A stretch of 64,000 nt of DNA, taken from contig JADGEK010000017.1 in assembly GCA_016744395.1 (NCBI GenBank), positions 1 through 64,000 of the forward strand. The letters run 5' to 3'. The position numbers and the translations under genes were made by a program. This DNA is from Gammaproteobacteria bacterium (lineage in GTDB: Bacteria; Pseudomonadota; Gammaproteobacteria; GRL18). Positions 49,070 through 58,862 of the stretch are shown piece by piece (the first letter of the stretch is position 1; each line of letters begins with the position of its first letter). The notes below the pieces were generated by a model, which saw only the letters and a program-made list of their open reading frames with translations, had not been told where the DNA came from and made no database searches.

Positions 49070-49596
49070 TGGGTTTGAAATATTTAGGTCAGTCGATGTC
49101 GATATTAATTCAAAAATGGTCAGCACTAAAAAAGAGTGAACAGCAGTTACTACAATATGGTATTCCACTCATTGTAGTGGCTGTTATTTATTTTTATGTC
49201 TGGTTACCCTATAATAAATCCATTGCTGAGGTGCGTCAACAAGTCAGTTATGCCAAAGAAGACATTGTCTGGTTGAAAAGTATCGCAGTACAAGTAAAAA
49301 AAATAAAGTCAGGTTCTACTTCTTCGTTAGGCTCTTTTTCAGGGTCTTTTATTAATACGGTTGATAAAAGCATTAAGCAAAACAGGCTTAATAAATACGT
49401 CACTTTACTCGAAAAGTCAGGTAATAATAAAGTGGTTGTTAAATTTGATAAAATTAATTTTGATCACATAGTTAAATACTTAGGGTACCTAAAAAATCGA
49501 TATGGCATTTTAGTTAAAACAATTGATGTTGAACGCACTGAAGATGGTAAATTTGTAAACTCCCGCTTAATTCTTAAAAAGCAAGTTGTGCTGTGA
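49069..49596 (+). CDS. gspM: Type II secretion system protein M
   Basis: A 175-residue inner-membrane protein with one N-terminal transmembrane helix (about 30-47, GIPLIVVAVIYFYVWLPYNK) and a periplasmic ferredoxin-like domain. The family signature WSALKKSEQQLLQYG is at the start. GspM partners GspL. It is the last recognisable gsp gene; gspN is absent. Confidence 0.88.
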   Translation: MGLKYLGQSMSILIQKWSALKKSEQQLLQYGIPLIVVAVIYFYVWLPYNKSIAEVRQQVSYAKEDIVWLKSIAVQVKKIKSGSTSSLGSFSGSFINTVDKSIKQNRLNKYVTLLEKSGNNKVVVKFDKINFDHIVKYLGYLKNRYGILVKTIDVERTEDGKFVNSRLILKKQVVL

Positions 49597-49605
49597 GTAG
49601 AAACA

Positions 49606-50787
49606 ATGCCTAAGCAACAACTTAAATTTGCTATTATTTTTATTACTCTTGGAACTGTTTTGGGATGGTTTTCACATTCTGCATTTAACTCTAGCACTGT
49701 TGAATTATATTCTAGTGATAGACCCTTAGGCAATAGTATATCTTTTGAGCATAATAAAAAGCTTTCAGTTAAAATGTCGCCGCTGAAAGTCGATTCAGAA
49801 ATAGAAAAAAACAAAAGTCATTTTAATAAATTTCTTGACAGTAATCAGTTTGAAAAGGCCTTGCTTTGGTACAAAGAAGTTGAAAATAATCATGGACGAT
49901 ATTTGCTTCCTTTATTTCTAAGAAAAGTGGAGTTTCTGGCAGTCAATAATAATACCAAAGCGTTAAATTTATTAGATGTTTTTTTAGAAGAATACTATAG
50001 CAGTACTATTATCTTGGTATCTAAGGCCAATACACTGGTTTTGTTTGATCAGATACAGCCAGCATTCGATGCCTTTTTTCTAGCTAAAAACTACGCTAAA
50101 AATGATCAAGAATATAATAATATAATTCAATCAATTCATGAACTTTCTATGAAAATCTATCAACGCTACAAATCTGATGGTGAGTGGAAGAAAAACATTC
50201 AACTCTTTTCTTTTCTTGCTGAGTCTGAACCTCAGTTTTCTTTTTATAAAATGGTATTAGCTGAATCATACCTTAAAGTAGGAGAGAATGATTTAGCCAT
50301 GATGCACCTTCAATTAATATCAGAGGATGTAATTTATGGTCGTGAGGCCTCTGAAATGTTAGAGATGCTTATGTTGTCTGATAATTCTAATCGTATTGAA
50401 CTTAAATTACAGGGAAAACACTATATTGTAGACTCTTTATTGGCTGATCTTTATGAGGTGAAGTTAATGATTGATACAGGGGCATCTTATTCCACTTTGT
50501 CTTCTTATGTGATAGCTCAACTTGTTAATAATGGTTTAGCTGAGAAAGTTGGTCAAAAACAAGTCTATACTGCTGGTGGTAAGATTGAAGTGGATGTTTA
50601 TAACTTAAAAAAAATGTCTATTGGTTTTTTTTCGGTCAATGACATTATTGTTGCTGAACTTGATTTAGAATCTACTCTGGATGGTAATAATAGTTTAGAT
50701 GGTCTACTAGGTGTAAATTTTTTGAATCAATTTGACTTTTCTATTGATCAACAAAATAAGCAACTGATTTTAAATTCAAAAAATTAA
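49606..50787 (+). CDS. Membrane-anchored retropepsin-like aspartic protease with TPR-like region
   Basis: A 393-residue protein with one N-terminal transmembrane/signal-anchor helix (about 7-25). Residues about 60-260 form alpha-helical repeats resembling TPRs. The C-terminal domain (about 265-390) has the retropepsin-type active-site motif MIDTGASYSTLSS with D290 and the later flap/strand pattern LDGLLGVNFLNQFDFSID. Such single-motif clan-AA proteases act as dimers. It is 10 bases after gspM, in the place where gspN is often found, so a T2SS-linked proteolytic role is likely; the substrate is unknown. Confidence 0.8.
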   Translation: MPKQQLKFAIIFITLGTVLGWFSHSAFNSSTVELYSSDRPLGNSISFEHNKKLSVKMSPLKVDSEIEKNKSHFNKFLDSNQFEKALLWYKEVENNHGRYLLPLFLRKVEFLAVNNNTKALNLLDVFLEEYYSSTIILVSKANTLVLFDQIQPAFDAFFLAKNYAKNDQEYNNIIQSIHELSMKIYQRYKSDGEWKKNIQLFSFLAESEPQFSFYKMVLAESYLKVGENDLAMMHLQLISEDVIYGREASEMLEMLMLSDNSNRIELKLQGKHYIVDSLLADLYEVKLMIDTGASYSTLSSYVIAQLVNNGLAEKVGQKQVYTAGGKIEVDVYNLKKMSIGFFSVNDIIVAELDLESTLDGNNSLDGLLGVNFLNQFDFSIDQQNKQLILNSKN

Positions 50788-50810
50788 CATATGATATTCA
50801 GGCGGAGTAT

Positions 50811-51410
50811 ATGACTTTTAAGATTTTACTTGTAGCAGCGAGTGTTATGTTATATGGCTGTGTTTCAAGTTCATTTTCTCCTGATGATTCTGCAGAAAAT
50901 CTTTTACCCTCGACCACTTCAAGTGCTAATAAATCTGATGACTCTTATCTACAAATTGCAAAAGATTTATTTGTAGCAGGTCAATATAGACAAGCCTATC
51001 AAATTTCATCAAATTTAGCCGAAAAGAATAATGTCGAAGCACAATATTTGTTAGGTTACATGATTTTTTATGGCTATGGTGTACCTGCTGATGAAAAACA
51101 AGGTACAAAATGGATCAATGTTTCAGCTGATACAGGGTATAGGCCAGCCATTGAAGCACTTGTTTTAATTAAACATGGTTTAACGCCAGATAATAAATGT
51201 TCGTCTGTCAATTTATTACCTGAAAGCAAGAATGTATCTCACTCTGAGACTTCTCAGGAACCTAGAAATAGAGCAGTGACTCAGCATGATCAAAATGCTG
51301 AACCTATGATCACAGATGCTTCAGCGTCTCAAAAAGTAAAGAACACAATGGCTCTCACATCAACTCAATTAAAAGAGGGTGAAGTGTTAATAACACCTAA
51401 AAAAAAGTAA
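50811..51410 (+). CDS. Lipoprotein with Sel1-like repeat
   Basis: A 199-residue protein with a lipobox VMLYGC (Cys17) after a short signal sequence, so it is probably lipid-anchored. The central region has one clear Sel1-type repeat (AQYLLGYMIFYGYGVPADEKQGTKWINVSADTGY). The C-terminal 70 residues are low complexity and polar. It lies 23 bases after the retropepsin gene and closes the gsp-linked run. It may be a secretion accessory factor or a pilotin-like lipoprotein; this is speculation. Confidence 0.72.
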   Translation: MTFKILLVAASVMLYGCVSSSFSPDDSAENLLPSTTSSANKSDDSYLQIAKDLFVAGQYRQAYQISSNLAEKNNVEAQYLLGYMIFYGYGVPADEKQGTKWINVSADTGYRPAIEALVLIKHGLTPDNKCSSVNLLPESKNVSHSETSQEPRNRAVTQHDQNAEPMITDASASQKVKNTMALTSTQLKEGEVLITPKKK

Positions 51411-51457
51411 ATCATATCAACTCAGACATGATTTCGGAGTGATTTACGCTTAAACTT

Positions 51458-51725
51458 ATGATGGGTAAAACTGAATTAAGCATTATAAATTATGGAAAAG
51501 ATTTTGTTAAAAAATATCCAGATCTAGAAGGCTTTATTATTAGCTTTAAATCTAAAAGAAACCCTATTCTTATGGGTTGAATTCAGTAAATACAAAATTA
51601 AAGAAGTTCTTGTTGTTTTAGATAACATTAAAAGTAGACATAATAATTTATCTTTGTGGGTTAGACGCTTAGATAAATTTGAATCCATTGTTCACCATTC
51701 AATATTATCATTCTATTGCTATTAA
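51458..51725 (+). pseudogene. Short frame-disrupted remnant of unknown gene
   Basis: An ATG ORF (51458 or 51461 to 51580; about 40 codons, including YGKDFVKKYPDLEGFIISFK) is followed by a +1-frame stretch WVEFSKYKIKEVLVVLDNI, then SLWVRRLDKFE, that continues to a TAA at 51725. Both parts look protein-like and could be one gene with a single frameshift. No family recognised. It is in the short gap before the convergent pyruvate carboxylase gene, which it overlaps by 18 bases. Confidence 0.35.
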
Positions 51726-53528
51726 AATTTCATCGGGGTTGACTGTGTCTCCTTTACTGATATAAACATCAGTGACTTTGCCAGAAATAGGGGCTTGTAT
51801 TTCGGTTTCCATCTTCATGGCTTCGGTGATAATAACGGGAGTACCCGCTTCTACCGCATCACCAACTTTGACTAGAACATCGACTATGACACCTGGCATG
51901 GAGGTGGTGACATGACCAGGTTCAGAGGCTTTGGGGTGTTTGCTACTTTTTCCTGTGTGTGAGACAGCACCACCTGATGATGACAAATCAATATCTGAAA
52001 GGATTTCAACCTGTATTTCTTCAGGGACGCCATCTAATGTCATATAAAATGGGCGACGATCCTGATTTGGGTGGCCTGTACCAGTAACTTTAATATTGTA
52101 TTCTTCACCATGAAGAGTGATTAAAAATTCGGTCGGAGCATTAGGACAGGAAGCAGTATTTTCACCAATGGGTTCAAGATATTCAGGGGTGAGAGTGCCA
52201 GCAGCTCGTTGTTCTAGAAAATCTTTTCCGATATCAGGGAACATGGCATAAGTGATTACATCTTCCTTAGATGTAGCCAATTTTCCAATTTCAGATTTAA
52301 GTTTGGACAGTTCAGGTTTCAATAGATCTGCTGGTCTGCAGTCAATAACATCTTCATTACCTATGGCTAATTGTTGGATCTTTTTGCTTATTTTTCCTGG
52401 TGCCTTACCGTATTTACCTTGCAGATACAATTTGACTTCATTGGTGATGGTTTTATAACGTTCACCTGTTAATACATTTAAGACGGCTTGTGTTCCGACA
52501 ATTTGTGATGTGGGTGTCACCAGAGGAGGGTAGCCAAGCTCTGAGCGGACTTTGGGGATCTCCTTTAAAACATCATTCATTCGAGAGAGTTCGCCCTGTT
52601 CTTTTAATTGGTTTGATAAATTTGAAATCATTCCACCAGGCACTTGATTGACCTGAACTCGAGTATCAAGACCAGTAAAATCACTTTCAAATTGATGGTA
52701 TTTTTTTCTCATCTGGTAAAAATAACTGCCAATTTCCTGTAAATCAGGTAAATTCAGTTTTGTATCGTAGTCCGTATTGAGTAAAGCTGCCACCATGCTT
52801 TCTGTCGTTGGGTGACTCGTTCCTTCAGCAAACGATGAAATGGCTGTATCAATGCCACTACAACCCGCTTCAAGTGCTTTTAACTGACACATTGAAGCTA
52901 ACCCAGCGGTTGCATGAGAATGTAATTGTACTGGAACTTCCAGTGCATCTACCAATGCTTTGACCAGTTCTGAAGTCGTATAGGGTGTTAGCAGGCCTGC
53001 CATGTCCTTAATCACGATAGAATCACACCCCATAGACTCCATTTGTAGTGCCATTTTTACAAAAAGTTTATTATTGTGGACAGGACTTGTGGTATATGAA
53101 ATTGCTCCCTGAGCATGCTTGTCATTTTTCTTGATGGCTTTAATTGAAGATTTGAGATTACGAATATCATTCATTGCATCAAAGACACGGAAGACATCAA
53201 TGCCATTTTGTGCAGACAATTTGACAAATTCCTTTACAACATCGTCAGAATAATGACGATAGCCTAAAAGGTTTTGCCCACGCAACAGCATTTGTAAGCG
53301 TGTTTTAGGGAGTGCTTCTTTGAGTAGTTTTAGGCGATCCCAGGGATCTTCCTTGAGAAAACGTATACAACTATCAAAAGTGGCACCACCCCAAACTTCA
53401 AGTGACCAATAACCAATTTTATCTAATTTTTTACAAATCGGAAGCATGTCATCTGTTCGCATACGGGTTGCAATGAGTGATTGATGTCCGTCTCTTAAAA
53501 CTGTTTCCGTGACACGTGTTTTTGACAT
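51708..53528 (-). CDS. pycB: Pyruvate carboxylase subunit B / oxaloacetate decarboxylase alpha-type, biotin-carrying
   Basis: A 606-residue protein: an N-terminal carboxyltransferase TIM barrel (VTETVLRDGHQSLIATRMRTDD, then WGGATFDSC and RGQNLLGYRHY), a conserved PYC/OADA domain, and a C-terminal biotinyl domain with the attachment lysine in EAMKMETEIQAP. With the adjacent biotin carboxylase gene and no OadB/OadG in the window, it probably works as pyruvate carboxylase rather than as a sodium pump. The 605-residue length matches the two-subunit enzyme. Confidence 0.9.
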   Translation of the reverse strand: MSKTRVTETVLRDGHQSLIATRMRTDDMLPICKKLDKIGYWSLEVWGGATFDSCIRFLKEDPWDRLKLLKEALPKTRLQMLLRGQNLLGYRHYSDDVVKEFVKLSAQNGIDVFRVFDAMNDIRNLKSSIKAIKKNDKHAQGAISYTTSPVHNNKLFVKMALQMESMGCDSIVIKDMAGLLTPYTTSELVKALVDALEVPVQLHSHATAGLASMCQLKALEAGCSGIDTAISSFAEGTSHPTTESMVAALLNTDYDTKLNLPDLQEIGSYFYQMRKKYHQFESDFTGLDTRVQVNQVPGGMISNLSNQLKEQGELSRMNDVLKEIPKVRSELGYPPLVTPTSQIVGTQAVLNVLTGERYKTITNEVKLYLQGKYGKAPGKISKKIQQLAIGNEDVIDCRPADLLKPELSKLKSEIGKLATSKEDVITYAMFPDIGKDFLEQRAAGTLTPEYLEPIGENTASCPNAPTEFLITLHGEEYNIKVTGTGHPNQDRRPFYMTLDGVPEEIQVEILSDIDLSSSGGAVSHTGKSSKHPKASEPGHVTTSMPGVIVDVLVKVGDAVEAGTPVIITEAMKMETEIQAPISGKVTDVYISKGDTVNPDEILIAIE

Positions 53529-53577
53529 TATTTTATCCTGGTTAACTTATTGTGTATGTGGATTAAAAACAAAATGA

Positions 53578-54996
53578 TCACATGCCCTGATGTGCTGCTA
53601 TCGCTGCCGCAAAGGCCAGGGCAAGATGTTGCTGAGAACATTTAACTGAATAGTTGATTAGTTCAGGGTGCTCTTCTACAAAACTGGTGTCGAAACAAGC
53701 ATTAATAAAATCATCTGAATTTAAAATAGCATGTTGATAAGGTATTGTGGTTTTTACACCATAAACCCCCATATCTTTAAGAGCCCTTTTGGACCTTTGT
53801 ATGACTTCATCCCATTCAAGTGCCCAAACAATCAATTTGGCACACATAGAGTCGTAGTAGGGGGGAATAACATAACCTGTATAAATTGCCGCATCTGTTC
53901 TAACACCAGGGCCGCCAGGTGCGAGATACCGTGTGATTTTGCCATAGGTTGGTAAAAAATCATTCTTAGGATCTTCTGCATTAATCCGAAACTCTAGAGC
54001 ATAACCACGAATTTGTACCTGCTCTTGTTTAAATCGAAGTTGATGGCCATCAGCAATGCGAAATTGTTCTTGAACAATATCAATGCCTGTAATTTGCTCT
54101 GTAATGGTATGTTCGACTTGTAAACGAGTATTGACTTCCATGAAGTAAAACTCATCATCTTCAGCCATTAAAAATTCAACAGTGCCTGCATTAGTATATC
54201 CAGCTGCTTTAGCAGCCTTAACTGCGAGTTCACCGATATAATATCTTTGTTCTGAGTTTAATTGTGGTGAGGGAGCAATTTCAATCAGTTTTTGATGTCT
54301 ACGCTGAATTGAGCAGTCACGTTCAAATAAGTGGATCACATTACCATGCTCATCTGCCAAAATTTGAACTTCAATGTGTTTTGGGTTGACAATGCACTTT
54401 TCCATAAAAACATTTGCTGAACCAAATGCTTTTGTTGCTTCAGAAATAACCCGTGGATAACTGTTTTTAAGTTCAGTTTTATTGTTACACATGCGTATGC
54501 CACGACCACCACCGCCCGATGTGGCTTTTAGCATCACGGGGTATCCGATTCGTCGGGCAACCCGAATGGCTTCCTCAATATTCTCCAGATTGCCATCACT
54601 GCCAGGTGTGACAGGTACACCTGCATTAATCATGGTTGCTCTGGCATGAGTTTTATTACCCAAATTCTCGATGACTTTGGAGGTTGGGCCGATAAACTTA
54701 ATGTTTCGGCGTTCACAGATTCGTGCAAAGAGCGGGTTTTCAGACAGAAAGCCATAACCTGGGTGAATAGCATCACAACCTGATGCAAGAGCAATATTAA
54801 CCAGTCTGTGAGCATTAAGGTACCCACCCACAGGATCAGGGCCAAGGCAATAAGCTTCATCGGCTTTTTTGACATGTAATGCATTACAATCTGCATCAGC
54901 ATAAACAGCCACAGAAGTAATATTCATTTCGGCACAAGCTCGGACCAGGCGAACCGCAATTTCACCCCGGTTGGCAATAAGAATTTTTTTTATCAC
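53578..54996 (-). CDS. pycA: Pyruvate carboxylase subunit A (biotin carboxylase)
   Basis: A 472-residue ATP-grasp biotin carboxylase. Landmarks: ILIANRGEIAVRLVRACAEM, HPGYGFLSENPLFA, the glycine-rich ATP loop SGGGGRGI, and EVNTRLQVEHTITE with the catalytic arginine and glutamates. It carboxylates the biotin on the partner subunit encoded 49 bases downstream. Fatty-acid AccC is an alternative for the fold, but the pairing with a PycB gene favours pyruvate carboxylase. Confidence 0.9.
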   Translation of the reverse strand: MIKKILIANRGEIAVRLVRACAEMNITSVAVYADADCNALHVKKADEAYCLGPDPVGGYLNAHRLVNIALASGCDAIHPGYGFLSENPLFARICERRNIKFIGPTSKVIENLGNKTHARATMINAGVPVTPGSDGNLENIEEAIRVARRIGYPVMLKATSGGGGRGIRMCNNKTELKNSYPRVISEATKAFGSANVFMEKCIVNPKHIEVQILADEHGNVIHLFERDCSIQRRHQKLIEIAPSPQLNSEQRYYIGELAVKAAKAAGYTNAGTVEFLMAEDDEFYFMEVNTRLQVEHTITEQITGIDIVQEQFRIADGHQLRFKQEQVQIRGYALEFRINAEDPKNDFLPTYGKITRYLAPGGPGVRTDAAIYTGYVIPPYYDSMCAKLIVWALEWDEVIQRSKRALKDMGVYGVKTTIPYQHAILNSDDFINACFDTSFVEEHPELINYSVKCSQQHLALAFAAAIAAHQGM

Positions 54997-55297
54997 GGAA
55001 TTTCCTTATCATTTTTCAGACTTAATCAGTTTTTGTGGTCAATATTAAAAGAGCATTAAGCCTTAAAACGATTTATCATGAATTGTCAAGATTATCTATG
55101 AAATATGGCTCATATTTCAGATTTGTCAATGAACTCTTCAACGTTATGACTTTAATAAGACAAAATAGTGAATTAAATCACTAAAGATTTTGACAATAAT
55201 ATTAAAAAACAATAAAATAGTGGATTAAATTGAGTAGTACTAATGCTTGTATGCTTTTTAGGCAGGTGGGCTTATATTTTAGATCAAGTGGAAGATT
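54997..55297. other. Divergent intergenic region with sigma-70 promoter and a direct repeat
   Basis: A 301-base divergent region. A strong promoter for the yceD-rpmF side is present (55190-55218), and a 17-base near-perfect direct repeat (AAAATAGTGAATTAAAT at 55162; one mismatch at 55214) overlaps its -10. No small gene is supported. A pycA promoter must lie on the other strand but I cannot point to one with confidence. Confidence 0.5.
55190..55218 (+). promoter_or_regulatory. Sigma-70 promoter for yceD-rpmF
   Basis: TTGACA at 55190-55195, 17-base spacer, TAAAAT at 55213-55218: near-consensus. It would give a transcript starting about 55225, 73 bases before the yceD start at 55298. The -10 box is inside the second copy of a direct repeat. 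Confidence 0.65.
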
Positions 55298-55903
55298 ATG
55301 AAAGAGCGCATCCCGCAAAGAATCGACTACCATCGATATACTGAACAGGGTGTCAAACTTGATGGCATAATGTCTAAGACTGAATGCGATAAAGATTTAC
55401 CTCGACTCAATGAAGCAATTATTGATAATACTGGCGATATACACTATCATCTCGCATTTGATACTGATGTGTTAGGTAATCGTTACGTCACTGGCCAGGT
55501 TAAAGCTCAGGTTGTTCTCCAGTGCCAGCGCTGTATGGATGATTTTAAGTTAGATTTAAAATGTGACATTTCAATCGCTTTTGTTAAAAACGAGTTTGAA
55601 CAAAATCAGGCTGAAGATTCGGGTTATGATATTTTCTGGTTAGAAACCAAACAGCTGTTTGATCCAAGAGTTTTGATTGAAGATGAATTATTATTAGCTT
55701 TACCGCAAATACCAATGCATTTAGAGTCTGAGATTGGTCTCGCGTGTGATGTGACTGTTCAGATTATAGGTGATAAAAGTAACCTGACTGAAGAAAGTCA
55801 CATTAACACTGACGATACTATGACAGGTGATACTATGAATAGTGCTGAGCAAAATGATAAAGAGAATCCTTTTGCCATTTTAAAACAGCTTAAAAATAAA
55901 TAG
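55298..55903 (+). CDS. yceD: YceD (DUF177) family protein
   Basis: A 201-residue protein of DUF177, linked to 23S rRNA accumulation or ribosome assembly. The conserved CQRCMDD segment (about 69-75) and the following EDELLLALPQIPMH are typical. Position before rpmF is the conserved gammaproteobacterial arrangement. Beyond the usual length there is a polar C-terminal tail (about 165-200). Confidence 0.9.
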   Translation: MKERIPQRIDYHRYTEQGVKLDGIMSKTECDKDLPRLNEAIIDNTGDIHYHLAFDTDVLGNRYVTGQVKAQVVLQCQRCMDDFKLDLKCDISIAFVKNEFEQNQAEDSGYDIFWLETKQLFDPRVLIEDELLLALPQIPMHLESEIGLACDVTVQIIGDKSNLTEESHINTDDTMTGDTMNSAEQNDKENPFAILKQLKNK

Positions 55904-56134
55904 CTGTGATAAATTTCGTTATAAATGTTTGATTATTGAGTTAAACAGTTTGCGTGAAAGTTATTATGTTAAAGACATAAAGTTGTAAATACTGTACTAA
56001 TTATTACAAATTAGTACAGAAAAACAGTATAAATCTTCGTTTTATTGCTCATCACCAAGTGATCATCATTAGAACGAGTCTCATTTTTGTAATTATTAAT
56101 TACTTTTGTAATACCCAGTAAAAAGGAAAATCTA

Positions 56135-56305
56135 ATGGCAGTTCAAAAAAATAAATGTACCCCAGCTCGTCGTGGCATGCGCCGTTCACACGATTCGTTG
56201 AATGCTCCTACATTATCAATCGATCCAACAAGTGGTGAGACTCATCGTCGTCATCACATTACTGCTGATGGTTATTACAAAGGCCGTAAAGTTCTAGGAA
56301 AATAA
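56135..56305 (+). CDS. rpmF: 50S ribosomal protein L32
   Basis: A 56-residue basic protein beginning [20 protein letters not shown] with the L32 continuation [20 protein letters not shown] and ending [10 protein letters not shown]. The start has AAAGGAAAA upstream. Only one cysteine is seen, so it is the non-zinc type. It is followed by a strong hairpin terminator. Confidence 0.96.
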   Translation: MAVQKNKCTPARRGMRRSHDSLNAPTLSIDPTSGETHRRHHITADGYYKGRKVLGK

Positions 56306-56468
56306 TTCAAACGGATTATTTAGAAAGTCTGTAAAGCCTATGTTAAAGCTGTTTTAGCCTTAAGTCGATTGATAAACTTATCAATATGATAATCATACAG
56401 TCTATTATTTAGGTTAAAATGCAGACTTTAAATATAGATAAATCACGTTTTTGATTATCTAAATTAAA

Positions 56469-56503
56469 GCAAAGCCTCAGAATATACTGAGGCTTTGCTT
56501 TTT
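56469..56503 (+). terminator. Rho-independent terminator after rpmF
   Basis: GCAAAGCCTCAG-AATATA-CTGAGGCTTTGC-TTTTT: perfect 12-bp stem, six-base loop, T-tract. It lies 163 bases after rpmF and directly before plsX, so plsX translation begins only 14 bases past the T-tract; read-through or a further promoter is needed for plsX. Confidence 0.9.
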
Positions 56504-56516
56504 GGTGCGAGAAAAA

Positions 56517-57545
56517 ATGATAGATAACTTGCATAGCAGCACAATAGCAATAGATGCAATGGGTGGTGACGTTGGTTTGGAAGTAACCGTACCTGCCGCG
56601 ATTGATGTACTTAAACGATACAGTCGTTTGAATATTATTTTAGTGGGTGATGAAGCTTCCCTTAAAGAGCAATTGAGTGGCTGTCCTGCCAGTATCCAGA
56701 AGCAAATTACAGTGAAACATGCCTCTCAAATTGTTGGCATGGATGAGAAACCTGCTTCTGCTCTAAGGGGCAAGAAAGATTCATCCATGCGAGTTGCGAT
56801 CAACCTAGTTAAGTCAGGCGATGCAGATGCTTGTATCAGCGCTGGAAATACAGGTGCCTTAATGGCAACTGCTCGTTTTGTGTTAAAAACTCTCCCAGGT
56901 ATTGACCGACCAGCAATTTGCTCAGCCATTCCTACCCAAACTGGACATACTCATATGCTGGATTTAGGAGCAAATGTTGATCTCTCGGCTCAGCATTTGT
57001 TTGAGTTTGCAGTTATGGGTTCTGTTCTTACTAGTGCGGTTGATAATATTGAAAAACCCAGTATTGGTTTGCTTAATATTGGTCAGGAAGCCATGAAAGG
57101 GAATGAGCAAGTTCAACAAGCTGCAAATCTCATTTCCAATAGCTCCTTGAATTATCATGGCTTTATTGAAGGAGATGATATTTATAAGGGCGTTGTAGAT
57201 GTTGTGGTTGCTGATGGCTTTGTGGGTAATATCTCACTAAAGACATCAGAGGGTGTGGCCAAAATGATTGTTTATTATATTAAACGTGAATTTAATAAAA
57301 ATATATTCACCAAACTGGCGGGTTTAATTGCTATGCCCGTGCTCAATGCCTTTAAAAGTAAAGTTGACCCAAGAAAATATAATGGTGCTAGTCTGGTTGG
57401 CTTAAAGGGAATCGTCGTCAAAAGTCATGGTGGTGCAGATGTTTTTTCATTTAGTAATGCCATCAAGGTGGCCATGTTAGAAGTTGAAAATAAAGTACCG
57501 CAAAGAATCAGCAAAGTACTTGAAGAAACGCTGGTTCATTCGTAA
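56517..57545 (+). CDS. plsX: Phosphate acyltransferase PlsX
   Basis: A 342-residue enzyme that makes acyl-phosphate from acyl-ACP for phospholipid synthesis. Family segments: STIAIDAMGGDVGLEVTVPA, SALRGKKDSSMRVAINLVKS, SAGNTGALMATARF, and SHGGADVFSFSNAI. ATG 56517 is preferred; the in-frame TTG at 56502 lies in the T-tract of the terminator. It heads plsX-fabH-fabD-fabG-acpP-fabF. Confidence 0.95.
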   Translation: MIDNLHSSTIAIDAMGGDVGLEVTVPAAIDVLKRYSRLNIILVGDEASLKEQLSGCPASIQKQITVKHASQIVGMDEKPASALRGKKDSSMRVAINLVKSGDADACISAGNTGALMATARFVLKTLPGIDRPAICSAIPTQTGHTHMLDLGANVDLSAQHLFEFAVMGSVLTSAVDNIEKPSIGLLNIGQEAMKGNEQVQQAANLISNSSLNYHGFIEGDDIYKGVVDVVVADGFVGNISLKTSEGVAKMIVYYIKREFNKNIFTKLAGLIAMPVLNAFKSKVDPRKYNGASLVGLKGIVVKSHGGADVFSFSNAIKVAMLEVENKVPQRISKVLEETLVHS

Positions 57546-57725
57546 GCACATTTATAAACAAATTATTAAGTACATTCAAGAATGTGAAATTTGTTCTTAA
57601 AATTAGCAATTAAATAGCTAAATGTTAGTAAAGTAGAAAAAAAATCAACAAGATGTGTGCTACAATTATTTTTTTAATTTTATTTTTGTAAACTTTTATT
57701 TTTTAAGAAGGGATAATCTTTATAA

Positions 57726-58688
57726 ATGTTTTCTCGTATTATGGCTACTGGTAGTTATCTGCCAGAAAAAGTGTTAACAAATCATGATTTGGAAAAAATT
57801 GTTGATACCACTGATCAATGGATAATTGAACGAACAGGTATCAAACAACGCCACATTGCTGCTGATAATCAAACGGCCTGTGATTTGGCTGAATTTGCAG
57901 CTAGAAAAGCGATAGAAGCTGCTAACATTGACCCACAATCCATTGATCTTATAATTGTGGCAACGACCACACCTGATAAAGTCTTTCCCAGTACTGCCTG
58001 TCTACTACAACAACGTCTTGATATCCATGGTTGTCCTGCTTTTGACGTACAAGCTGTTTGTACGGGATTTATTTACGCGCTTGATATTGCCGATAAATAC
58101 ATAAAAACGGGTGCTTCAAAACGTGCTCTGGTCATTGGTTCTGAAACACTCTCTCGAATTGTTGATTGGACAGATCGTTCGACTTGTGTCTTGTTTGCCG
58201 ATGGTGCGGGTGCAGTCATACTTGAAGCAAGCGAAACACCTGGCATCCTTTCTACTCACATTCATGCTGATGGTAGCTTTGCTGAACTTCTTAAAACAAA
58301 TGGTGGCATCTCAGATCTAAACTCTGGCGGTCTTGATTCCATTCATATCGAAATGAAAGGCAATGAAGTCTTCAAAGTGGCAGTCAATACTCTGGGGCGT
58401 ATCGTTGATGAAACACTCGCAGCCAATAACATGGAAAAAACAGATATTGACTGGTTAGTGCCGCATCAAGCCAATATCCGTATCATTAATGCGACAGCAA
58501 GAAAACTTAAAATGTCGACCGATCATGTGGTTACCACGGTAGAAAATCATGGAAATACCTCTGCAGCTTCAGTGCCTCTGGCACTTGATACCGCTATTCG
58601 TGATGGCCGTATTAAACGCGGTGAAACCATCCTTCTGGAAGCATTTGGCGGTGGATTTACCTGGGGTTCTGCATTACTCAAATTTTAG
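57726..58688 (+). CDS. fabH: Beta-ketoacyl-ACP synthase III
   Basis: A 320-residue condensing enzyme starting fatty-acid synthesis from acetyl-CoA and malonyl-ACP. The active-site cysteine is C112 ([10 protein letters not shown]), followed by histidine in VPHQANIRI and asparagine in [12 protein letters not shown]. Length matches E. coli FabH (317). It is 180 bases after plsX. Confidence 0.97.
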   Translation: MFSRIMATGSYLPEKVLTNHDLEKIVDTTDQWIIERTGIKQRHIAADNQTACDLAEFAARKAIEAANIDPQSIDLIIVATTTPDKVFPSTACLLQQRLDIHGCPAFDVQAVCTGFIYALDIADKYIKTGASKRALVIGSETLSRIVDWTDRSTCVLFADGAGAVILEASETPGILSTHIHADGSFAELLKTNGGISDLNSGGLDSIHIEMKGNEVFKVAVNTLGRIVDETLAANNMEKTDIDWLVPHQANIRIINATARKLKMSTDHVVTTVENHGNTSAASVPLALDTAIRDGRIKRGETILLEAFGGGFTWGSALLKF

Positions 58689-58862
58689 CCCAAATCATAT
58701 TTTGTTTACAAAAATAAATATGTGACCATTCGAACTCAAAATAAAGTCAAGTTAGTAAACATGAATACTCATCGTTGTTAGTGTATTTATTATGAATATA
58801 ACTTGTCAATTTCTGAATATCATGGTTATATCTAGCAATATCATTAAAAAAAGGACAATCTG

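Noticed and set aside
56502..56516. TTG start for plsX
   Set aside because: It lies in the T-tract of the rpmF terminator and adds residues that the family lacks; ATG 56517 is used instead.
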